From CAVXXB01 sp963765585 (GTDB lineage Bacteria > Calditrichota > Calditrichia > JAJRVZ01), in the NCBI GenBank assembly GCA_963765585.1, contig CAVXXB010000012.1, positions 434,001-498,000 of the forward strand: a stretch of 64,000 nucleotides of DNA, written 5' to 3'. Both the position numbers and the translations under genes were made by a program. Positions 55,316 to 64,000 of this stretch are shown in pieces. The notes beneath the pieces were generated by a model. That model was not told the origin of the DNA. It saw nothing but the letters and a program-made list of their open reading frames with translations, and searched no databases. How positions within the stretch are numbered: the stretch's first letter is position 1; each line of letters opens with the position of its first letter.

Positions 55316-55741
55316 ATGGCAAAGAAAGAACTTGCAAAAATAAAATTACAGTTACCGGCCGGACAGGCAAACCCTTCACCACCAGTCGGTCCTGCATTGG
55401 GTCAGCATGGTGTGAATATCATGGAGTTCTGCAAAGCATACAATGCCAAGACCCAGGATAAGGCAGGATTGATTGTTCCTGTTGAAATTACTGTGTATGC
55501 AGACCGGTCTTTTTCCTTTATAACAAAAACGCCTCCGGCTTCAGTACTGCTTATCAAAGCGGCCGGTTTGGAAAAAGGATCCGGTGAGCCAAACACGGTT
55601 AAGGTGGGTACGGTTACGCCTGCTCAGGTTAAGGAGATTGCAGAAATTAAAATGCCGGATTTGAATGCTCGCACAATTGAAAGTGCAATGCGCATGGTTG
55701 AGGGTACGGCCCGTAGTATGGGAATTGTAGTTGAATCATAA
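55316..55741 (+). CDS. rplK: 50S ribosomal protein L11
   Basis: A 141-residue L11 with the family's N-terminal KLQLPAGQANPSPPVGPALG and QHGVNIMEFCKAYNA. The C-terminal rRNA-binding domain contains KTPPASVLLIKAAGLEKGSG and the tail ARTIESAMRMVEGTARSMGI. It binds the GTPase-associated centre of 23S rRNA. AAGGTGG lies before the ATG. First of four ribosomal protein genes in the rplKAJL run. Confidence 0.97.
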   Translation: MAKKELAKIKLQLPAGQANPSPPVGPALGQHGVNIMEFCKAYNAKTQDKAGLIVPVEITVYADRSFSFITKTPPASVLLIKAAGLEKGSGEPNTVKVGTVTPAQVKEIAEIKMPDLNARTIESAMRMVEGTARSMGIVVES

Positions 55742-55763
55742 TAATTAATTGAGGTTTTGTAGA

Positions 55764-56453
55764 ATGATACGAAGCAAGCGTTATAACCAGGCTGTCGCCA
55801 ATATTGATCGATCAAAAGAATATTCAGTTGAGGAAGCCGTTAAACTACTAAAAGGGGCATCAAAGGCACGTTTTGATGAAACTGTCGAGATTGCGATGCG
55901 ACTCGGTGTTGATCCACGTCATGCGGACCAAAATGTTCGCGGCACTGTAGCGCTTCCGAACGGAACCGGTAAAGAGGTGCGCATCCTGGTACTTACTAAG
56001 GGAGATTTGGTCGATCAGGCACTGAAATCTGGTGCAGATTATGCCGGACTCGAAGAGTATGTGGAAAAAATTCAAAAAGGCTGGCTCGATTTTGATGTGG
56101 TTGTGGCTTCTCCTGATGTTATGTCTGTCGTTGGTAAACTGGGTAAGATATTGGGAACCCGCGGCCTGATGCCGAATCCGAAAAGTGGCACGGTTACGAT
56201 GGAAATTGAATCGGCAGTAAAAGAAATTAAGGCTGGTAAAATTGACTTTCGCGTCGATAAAACCGGGATCATTCATTCCGGTATCGGTAAAGTGTCCTTT
56301 GAGGAAGAAAAATTAGTTGAAAACATTAAGACATTTATCAGTACCATCGTCAAATTAAAGCCGGCGACCGCTAAAGGAACTTATTTACGCAGTATCTCAT
56401 TATCCAGTACAATGGGACCCGGTATTTATGTTGAAAGAAGTCTAAACGCCTAG
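55764..56453 (+). CDS. rplA: 50S ribosomal protein L1
   Basis: ATG 55764 (GAGG upstream) gives 229 residues; an in-frame TTG at 55749 only adds five residues of leader. Features: FDETVEIAMRLGVDPRHADQ, NVRGTVALPNGTGKEVRILV, a KLGKILGTRGLMPNPKSGTV loop and DFRVDKTGIIHSGIGKVSF. It binds the L1 stalk of 23S rRNA and in many bacteria represses translation of the rplK-rplA mRNA; no leader mimic was checked here. Confidence 0.97.
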   Translation: MIRSKRYNQAVANIDRSKEYSVEEAVKLLKGASKARFDETVEIAMRLGVDPRHADQNVRGTVALPNGTGKEVRILVLTKGDLVDQALKSGADYAGLEEYVEKIQKGWLDFDVVVASPDVMSVVGKLGKILGTRGLMPNPKSGTVTMEIESAVKEIKAGKIDFRVDKTGIIHSGIGKVSFEEEKLVENIKTFISTIVKLKPATAKGTYLRSISLSSTMGPGIYVERSLNA

Positions 56454-56479
56454 AAATTGTTATCATAGAGGAAATCAAG

Positions 56480-57010
56480 ATGCCTACGCAAAAAAAGATA
56501 GAGTTGGTCGAGGAATATTCTGAAAAGTTTAAAGGCTCCAAGAGTATTTTTCTGACTGATTATTCTGGTATAAATGTTGAGAATACCAATGAATTGCGCC
56601 GGTCATTCAGTGAAGCAAATGTAGAGTATCGTATATTGAAAAATACCCTGGCAATTCGGTCGTTACAAAAAGCTGGTATCGAAGGAATGGATGAAATGCT
56701 CAAGGGGATGACATCGTTTGCATTTTCTGTTGAAGATCCGGTTGCTCCAGTTAAAGTAATTAAAGAGTTTAATAAAAAACAGAAAAAAGATGCAGGCTCT
56801 CTGGTACTTAAAGGCTGTGTGTTTGAGGGGCAAGTTTTTGATGCAAATCAAGCCGAGGCTATATCCAGCCTTCCGAGCAGAGAAGTTTTGCTTGGTCAGT
56901 TGGTTGGTATGTTGCAATCACCGCTTTCTAAGTTGCTGGGTACGCTGCAAAATGCCGGACAAAAATTGGTCGGTGTTATAGAAGAAGTTAAAAAACAAAA
57001 GACACAATAG
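56480..57010 (+). CDS. rplJ: 50S ribosomal protein L10
   Basis: A 176-residue stalk-base protein: KKIELVEEYSEKFKGSKSIF, LTDYSGINVENTNELRRSFS, VEYRILKNTLAIRSLQKAGI and a C-terminal helix (QKLVGVIEEVKKQKTQ) that carries L7/L12 dimers. It is separated from rplA by only 26 bp, so a long L10 leader RNA is absent. AGAGG precedes the ATG. Confidence 0.96.
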   Translation: MPTQKKIELVEEYSEKFKGSKSIFLTDYSGINVENTNELRRSFSEANVEYRILKNTLAIRSLQKAGIEGMDEMLKGMTSFAFSVEDPVAPVKVIKEFNKKQKKDAGSLVLKGCVFEGQVFDANQAEAISSLPSREVLLGQLVGMLQSPLSKLLGTLQNAGQKLVGVIEEVKKQKTQ

Positions 57011-57036
57011 ATTTGAATATTATTAGGAGGTAGGAA

Positions 57037-57423
57037 ATGGCTGAGATCAAAAGGGCAGATGTATTGAATTATCTTGAAAATGCCAATATGCTGGAAGTAT
57101 CTGAATTAATTAAAGATATAGAAGACAAATTTGGTGTTACCGCAGCTGCGCCAGTCGCAATGGCTGCCGGTCCTGCAGCCGCAGGTGCTCCTGCAGAAGC
57201 TGCAGAAGAACAAACTGAATTTGATGTCGTCCTGGTATCATCAGGTGACAAGAAAATTCAGGTAATTAAAGTTGTTCGTGCTATTACAAATCTCGGGCTT
57301 AAAGAAGCCAAGGATCTGGTTGACTCTGCACCGAAAGCAATCAAAGAAGCAGTGAACAAAGCAGAAGCTGAAGATGTTCAGAAGCAGATCGAAGAAGCTG
57401 GCGGAACCGTCGAGATTAAGTAA
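57037..57423 (+). CDS. rplL: 50S ribosomal protein L7/L12
   Basis: A 128-residue stalk protein. The N-terminal dimerisation domain is NYLENANMLEVSELIKDIED, the hinge is Ala/Gly/Pro-rich (APVAMAAGPAAAGAPAEAAE), and the C-terminal factor-binding domain is EFDVVLVSSGDKKIQVIKVV with GLKEAKDLVDSAPKAIKEAV. It recruits translational GTPases. A strong AGGAGG lies eight bases before the ATG. Confidence 0.97.
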   Translation: MAEIKRADVLNYLENANMLEVSELIKDIEDKFGVTAAAPVAMAAGPAAAGAPAEAAEEQTEFDVVLVSSGDKKIQVIKVVRAITNLGLKEAKDLVDSAPKAIKEAVNKAEAEDVQKQIEEAGGTVEIK

Positions 57424-57456
57424 CTAAAGTAATATCAACTTTAGGGGTGTAAAACC

Positions 57457-60400
57457 TTGCACAATAAAAAAAGAATAGAAAGACATTCGTACAGGCGAAT
57501 CCATCATATTATAGAGTTTCCGAACTTGATGGATATTCAGCTAAAATTCTTTCATAACTTCCTGCAGGAGTCTGTCTTGCCGTCCGAGCGCACTGACGAA
57601 GGACTAAAAGTCTGTGTTTGATGGCATATTTCCGATTACAGACAGTCGTGGTAATTATGAGTTGCAGTTTGTTGAGTACTATCTCGACAAGCCAAAATAT
57701 AATGTACGCGAGTGTCAGGAAAGAGGAGTAACCTATGCGGTTCCTCTGAAAGCAAAAATGCGCCTGGCTATTAAAGATGTAACCGGTGAGACAGAGAATT
57801 TCACTGAATTTATCGAGCAGGATGTCTATCTGGGAAATATGCCGTACATGACACCACGTGGTACATTTATTATCAATGGTGCCGAGCGGGTAGTAGTGAG
57901 TCAGTTGCACCGGTCTCCGGGAGTATTTTTCTCGCAAACCGAGCATCCTAATGGCACACCGCTTTATTCTGCGCGCATTATTCCATTTCGTGGGTCGTGG
58001 GTAGAATTTGCAACGGATGTCAATGACATGATGTATGTCTATATTGACAGAAAGAAAAAATTTCCGGTTACCATGCTTTTGAGAGCAATTGGCTTTTCAA
58101 CAAATGAAGATATTGTGGAGCTTTTGAGCTCTCTGAAAAAGTTGCTTTTAAGAATGCGCAGGCGGATCAATTAATTGGTCGATTTCTGGCGCGTGATGTT
58201 GTCGATACCAAAACCGGTGAAATTCTGGCTGAGCAAGGAAGCGATATTGATGAAGAGTTTCTTGCAAGTTGTAAGAAACTGAAGATTAAGGAATTGGAAA
58301 TAGTCAAATCTTTTGACCCGATTTCGCCAAATGTAATTCTGAATACCCTGAAAAAGGATATAACGAAATCGGAAGATCAGGCAATCGATGCCATTTACAG
58401 ACAGTTGCGTTCAGGGGAACCTCCGGATCTGGATACGGCACGTGGTTTGATCGAGCGGATGTTCTTTAATACAAAACGCTATGATATGGGTGCAGTTGGC
58501 CGGTATCGTATGAATAAAAAACTTAATGTGTCTACGCCATATGATGTCACTGTACTCAGTAAGGAAGATATTGTCGCTATCGTAAAATATCTTATCGATC
58601 TTCGTGATGGCGGACAGATTACCGACGATATCGATCATCTTGGGAATCGTAGAGTACGTACTGTTAGTGAACAACTGGCTTCACAATTTAGTGTGGGTCT
58701 GTCAAGAATGGCACGAACGATTAAAGAGAGATTGAATCTGGGTGATTCGGAAAAACTGACACCTCAGGATCTGGTAAATGCCAGAACAATTTCTTCAGTA
58801 ATAAATACATTTTTTGGCACGTCACAGTTGTCACAGTTTATGGATCAGACAAATCCGCTTGCCGAACTGACACATAAAAGAAGATTGAGTGCACTGGGAC
58901 CAGGTGGTTTAACCCGGGAACGTGCCGGATTTGAAGTGCGTGATGTCCACTACACACATTACGGCCGTTTATGTCCGATTGAGACTCCGGAAGGACCCAA
59001 TATTGGTTTGATTTCATCGCTGTGCGTGTTGGCCCGTATTAATGACTTTGGTTTTATTGAAACGCCATATCGTAAAGTAGTTAATAGCGTGGTAACAGAT
59101 GAAGTGCAATTCTTAACTGCAACTGAAGAAGATTCCTATACAATCGCACAGATCAATGCACCGCTGGATAAAAAGAATAAATTTATACGTGATAAAGTAA
59201 AAGCCCGGTATAAGGGTGAATTTCCAGTCGTAGATCCAGCTGAATTGGACTATATGGATGTGGCGACAAATCAGATCGTGTCTCCGGCTGCTTCGCTGAT
59301 TCCATTTCTTGAGCATGATGATGCAAACCGTGCTCTGATGGGATCCAATATGCAGCGACAGGCTGTACCTCTTATGGAGCCGGCAGCACCGATTGTCGGT
59401 ACGGGTATGGAAGAGAAAGTTGCACGTGACTCTGGATCGGTTCTTGTGTCGGATGTTGATGGCGAAGTGGTTTATGTGGATTCGGATAAGATAGATATCC
59501 AATTGGCCGGTAGTAAGAAAAAGAAAGCCAGTAAAGGTCTTCTGGATGAAAAGGAAGAAAGAGTTACGTATGAACTAATTAAGTTTATGCGTACCAATCA
59601 GGATACCTGTATTAATCAGAGACCGATCGTTGCTACGGGTGATAAGATAAAAAAAGGACAAATCCTTGCAGACGGTGGCGCCACCGATGGTGGTGAACTG
59701 GCTCTGGGTCGTAATGTCATGGTTGGTTTTATGCCCTGGTTGGGATATAACTTTGAGGATGCGATTATCATCTCAGAACGTATTGTTCGTGACGATTTAT
59801 TTACTTCAATTCATATCCAGGAATTTGAACTGCAGGTTCGTGATACCAAGCGGGGTGAAGAAGAATTAACCCGTGAAATTCCAAATGTGAGCGAAGAAGC
59901 CACGCGTAATTTGGATGAAAATGGTATTATTCGTGTCGGTGCCGAAGTTCAAGCCGGTGATATTATTGTTGGAAAAGTAACGCCAAAGGGCGAGACAGAT
60001 CCTACACCGGAAGAGAAGTTGCTCAAGGCAATATTTGGTAGCAAAGCAGGAGATGTTAAAGACGCATCACTTAAGGCACCTCCCGGAATGAAGGGTATTG
60101 TTGTAAATACAAAACTTTTTTCGCGTAAGCATAAAGATGCAAAAACAAAGAAAATTGATAAAGAATTAACCGAGAAGTTTGAGCACGAAGCCCAGATTAA
60201 GCGTGGTCGTTTGGTGGCGAGAATGCAGACTACCCTGGATGATCATTTTGCAGGCGATAAATGCAGTAGTATTCGCTTTGTAGACGGCAAGATTGCTTTA
60301 AAAGCCAATACAAAGATTCAGGAGGGTGTTTTTACCAAGATCGATGTGACTAATCTTGATATCAACTCAACCTGGTTCGAATCTGACGCGAAGAACGATT

Positions 60401-61233
60401 TTGTTCGTGAACTTTATGCTGCGTATCGCAGAAAACTTCAGGAAATTGAAAATGATCTGAAGCGCGAAAAACATAAAATTTTGGTTGGTGATGAACTCCC
60501 TCCGGGTATCGTTCAGTTGGCCAAAGTATATATTGCTGAAAAGCGTAAACTTGCCGTGGGTGATAAAATGGCAGGACGCCATGGGAATAAGGGAGTTGTA
60601 GCAAAACTTGTACCTATGGAAGATATGCCTTTTATGGAGGACGGAACACCGATTGATATTATTCTTAATCCTCTTGGTGTGCCATCCCGAATGAATCTTG
60701 GACAGATTTTTGAAACCACACTGGGGTTGGCGGGTTATAAGCTGAACAAAAATTATGCTACACCGGTATTTGATGGTGCAAACCTGGATGATATCCATCA
60801 GGAAATGAATAAAGCAGGTGTGCCGGTTAGTGGAAAAGCAAAACTCCGTGATGGACGTTCCGGTGAGCCGTTTGATCAGGAAGTAATGATTGGTATGATA
60901 TATATCATGAAATTGTCGCATTTGGTTGATGATAAAATACATGCCCGGTCAATAGGTCCATACTCATTAATTACCCAGCAACCACTTGGCGGAAAAGCCC
61001 AGTTTGGTGGCCAGCGTTTTGGTGAAATGGAGGTCTGGGCGCTTGAGGCGTATGGTGCCGCACATACACTGCAGGAGATTTTAACTGTGAAGAGTGACGA
61101 TGTTACTGGGCGCTCCAAAGTGTATGAAGCAATTGTAAAGGGTGAAAATCTCCCGGATGCGGGTACCCCGGAATCATTTAATGTTCTGGTCCGTGAACTA
61201 CAGGGACTGGGATTAAAAGTTAAGCTTGATTAA
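57457..61233 (+). CDS. rpoB: DNA-directed RNA polymerase subunit beta, frameshifted in two places
   Basis: The start is assigned to TTG 57457, eight bases after AGGGGTG, reading HNKKRIERHSYRRIHHIIEF and PNLMDIQLKFFHNFL. The frame changes near 57607 (A4 run; one A fewer gives GLKSVFDGIFPI) and near 58124 (T4 run; one T more gives ELFELSEKVAFKNAQADQLI). The rest is a complete beta subunit: SQFMDQTNPLAELTHKRRLS (rifampicin region), RDVHYTHYGRLCPIETPEGP, VGDKMAGRHGNKGVV and GGKAQFGGQRFGEMEVWALE. About 1258 residues after repair. It is the catalytic partner of RpoC. Confidence 0.96.
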
Positions 61234-61286
61234 TCTGTGATTTTTCAAAGTCAATATCTTGTAATTAGAAACAGGAGTTTAAAGAC

Positions 61287-64000
61287 TTGAATTATAAAAA
61301 AGGTGCAAACCGTTTTCATAAAATAACTATAAGCCTGGCATCTCCAAATGATATCCTGGAGCAGTCTTATGGTGAAGTTACAAAACCTGAAACTATAAAC
61401 TACCGCTCTTTTAAACCGGAAAAAGATGGTCTTTTTTGTGAAAAGATCTTTGGCCCGGTAAAAGACTGGGAGTGTCATTGCGGTAAATATAAACGAATTC
61501 GTTATAAAGGTATTATCTGCGATAGATGTGGTGTTGAGGTTACTCAGAAAAAAGTACGCCGGGAACGCATGGGGCATATCAGCCTTGCTGTACCCGTCGT
61601 GCATATTTGGTTTTTCCGTTCTCTGCCGACAAAGATTGGATATTTGCTGGACATGTCGCCGAAAGACCTGGAAAAGGTAATATACTATGAACAATATGTG
61701 GTCATTAATCCGGGCAAAAGTGATTTAAAAGAGAAACAATTGATTAATGAAGAAGAGTATTTTAATCAATTGGATCTCCATAATGATACGAATGAAGATC
61801 TTCTGGATGATGATCCTGCAAAATTTATTGCACAAATCGGCGGGGAAGCAATTCATACCTTGCTCAGTAGAATTAATATAAAGGATCTGTCTGTTGATCT
61901 GCGAAATGCAGTTCGGACAGAGACATCTGTTCAGAAAAAAACAGAAGCATTGAAACGCTTGAAGGTAGTTGAAGCATTTCGTTTGCGCGATGCCAATACA
62001 GAATATCGTAACAAACCGGAATGGATGGTTTTGGATGTGGTACCTGTTATTCCACCGGAATTACGTCCCCTGGTGCCGCTGGAAGGCGGACGCTTTGCAA
62101 CCAGTGATTTAAATGATCTGTACCGCAGAGTTATTATCAGAAATAATCGTTTGAAAAAATTGCTTGAGATCAGAGCACCTGAAGTGATTTTAAGAAATGA
62201 AAAACGAATGCTTCAGGAAGCTGTGGATTCATTGTTTGATAATTCCAAGAGATCAACTGCAATGCGTTCCGACGGAAACCGGCCTTTGAAATCACTCTCC
62301 GATATGCTGAAGGGTAAACAGGGTCGTTTCAGTCAAAACCTGTTGGGAAAACGTGTTGACTATTCAGGACGTTCTGTAATTGTGGTTGGTCCGGAGCTCA
62401 AATTACATGAATGCGGAATCCCGAAGGATATGGCCATAGAATTATTTAAGCCATTTATTATTCGGAAACTGGTTGAACGACGCTTTGTGAAGACAGTGAA
62501 AAGTGCTAAAAAACTGGTTGAGAAACGTGGTGCAGAAGTTTGGGATATTCTTGAGGAGATTATTGAAGATCATCCGGTGTTATTAAACCGTGCACCGACC
62601 TTGCACCGTTTGGGTATTCAGGCATTTCAGCCTGTTTTGATCGAAGGAAAAGCAATTCGCATTCATCCGTTGGTTTGTACGGCATTTAATGCTGACTTTG
62701 ATGGTGACCAGATGGCTGTGCATATTCCGCTTTCATATGAAGCACAGGTTGAAACTAAAATATTGATGCTTTCAAGTCATAATATTTTATCTCCGGCAAG
62801 TGGAAAGCCCGTAGTTGTGCCAAGTCAGGATATTGTCCTGGGGTGCTATTATCTTACAAAAGTTAAGCCGGGCGATCTGGGCGAAGGTATGCAATTTTCG
62901 TCAAAGGAAGAGGTCGTTGTTGCTCATAACAGTGAAAAAGTTGGCTTGCATGCCAGAATAAAAGTACGACTCAATGGTGAATTGGTTGAAACAACAACCG
63001 GCCGTGTCATTTTTAATCATTCAGTACCCGATGGTTTGGGATATATCAATGAATTGCTTTCAAAAAGAAGTTTAACTGAAATTGTTGCCCGATGTTATCA
63101 GGTACATGGTAATCGTGAGGCAGCAAAGTTTCTTGATGATTTAAAAGAACTGGGATTTAAATATTCCATGGAATCGGGTGTTTCAATCAGCCTTTCCGAT
63201 GTGATTTCACCTCCTGAAAAAGATGTGCTGATTGCTCAGGCACAAGCAGAAGTTGAGAATATTCAAAAACAGTTATGCGTGGTATTATTACCGATGGTGA
63301 ACGTTATAATAAAATAATTGATATCTGGACACATGTTACAGGTGAAGTTGCGGAGATTATGTTTCATAAACTGAGCCTGGCGGAAAATGGATTTAATCCA
63401 CTGTTTATGATGTCTGATTCCGGTGCCCGGGGTAGTAAAGAGCAGATCAGGCAGCTGGCGGGTATGCGTGGATTGATGGCGAAACCGCAAAAAACACTTT
63501 CCGGACAAACTGGTGAAATTATTGAAAATCCCATTACTGCTAACTTCCTGAAGGCTTATCGGTTATTGAATATTTTATATCAACACATGGTGCCCGTAAG
63601 GGTCTGGCCGATACTGCGCTAAAAACTGCTGATGCCGGGTATCTGACACGTCGTCTGGTTGATGTAGCTCAGGATGTGATTATTTCTGAATATAATTGCG
63701 GCACTATTCTCGGTATTGAGGTGAGCGATCTTAAAGAAGGTGAAGAAATTATTGAGCCGATTGAGGATCGAATTGTCGGTCGTGTTGCTGCAGAAGATGT
63801 ATTGGATCCGGATACTGGTGACATACTGATAAAACCAAATGAAATGATTAATGAAGAAACTGCAGAGCGCATCGCCAATGCAGCTATCGATTCTGTGATG
63901 GTTAGAACCGAGTTAACATGTGAATCCAAACGGGGTGTTTGCTGTCAGTGTTACGGCCGTAATCTGGCTACCGGAAAGATCGTCGAGATTGGTGAGGCAG
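61287..64000 (+). CDS. rpoC: DNA-directed RNA polymerase subunit beta', 5' part, frameshifted in two places and cut by the window end
   Basis: TTG 61287 follows CAGGAG by nine bases. The N-terminal zinc ribbon is CHCGKYKRIRYKGIICDRCG, and the active-site loop is AFNADFDGDQMAVHIPLSYE with three metal-binding Asp. The frame changes near 63273 (TT; one T more gives QKQFMRGIITDGERYNKIID) and near 63549 (one base missing in TTCCTGAAGGC; continues EGLSVIEYFISTHGARKGLA). Past this, the second zinc site CESKRGVCCQCYGRNL appears just before the end. The bridge-helix region (SDSGARGSKEQIRQLAGMRG) is intact. The remaining C-terminal part lies outside the window. Confidence 0.95.

Overview
The window is a piece of a bacterial chromosome of moderate to low GC (judged by eye). 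It carries the usual bacterial block of tRNA-Thr/Gly/Thr, tuf, tRNA-Trp, secE, nusG, rplKAJL and rpoBC. Purine-rich Shine-Dalgarno sites, several TTG starts (nusG, rpoB, rpoC), many Sec/lipoprotein signals and families such as DUF2911, DUF4382 and DUF4097 point to the FCB side of the tree (Bacteroidota, Calditrichota, Marinimicrobia or Ignavibacteria-like). The sequence alone does not fix the phylum.

Layout. 1-4.5 kb: fragments and small genes (CPBP protease tail, GNAT, S41 protease, OB-fold lipoprotein, thioredoxin-like ferredoxin, an odd tRNA). 4.9-21.5 kb: one long co-directional cluster for anaerobic purine or N-heterocycle breakdown. It holds a fold-type II PLP enzyme, an allantoinase/hydantoinase-type amidohydrolase, SsnA, a complete molybdenum hydroxylase (L-M-S), a PreA-like flavin/Fe-S protein, YgeY, YgeW, a threonine-synthase-like PLP enzyme and a second complete molybdenum hydroxylase (L-S-M). 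It resembles the ygeW-ygeX-ygeY-hyuA-ygfK-ssnA-xdhD locus of E. coli and gut anaerobes, with a different set of PLP and redox partners. 21.7-34 kb: lipoproteins, PilZ, Nudix, TSUP exporter, STAS and TPR proteins, a cyclic-nucleotide-domain/phosphofructokinase fusion, a four-repeat secreted protein with a DUF4097 partner, a HAD phosphatase and a small metal-binding lipoprotein. 34-51.5 kb: uvrB, metH, a saccharopine-dehydrogenase-like gene, addB-addA, then tig-clpP-clpX. 51.5-64 kb: rpsT, an outer-membrane barrel, the tRNA/tuf block and the ribosomal/RNA polymerase operon, cut off inside rpoC.

Two properties run through the whole window. First, at least ten genes, including clpP, rpoB and rpoC, are broken by single-base frame changes (14 in all), mostly in or beside short homopolymers. 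Because essential genes are hit, these are best read as sequencing or assembly errors. Composite genes are reported here over their full span. Second, the larger gaps between genes are often filled by degenerate arrays with a strict 7-bp period, frequently arranged as inverted arms able to fold into long hairpins. Several other inverted-repeat families are present too. These intergenic elements are the least explained structure in the window; the purine cluster is its most interesting metabolic content.
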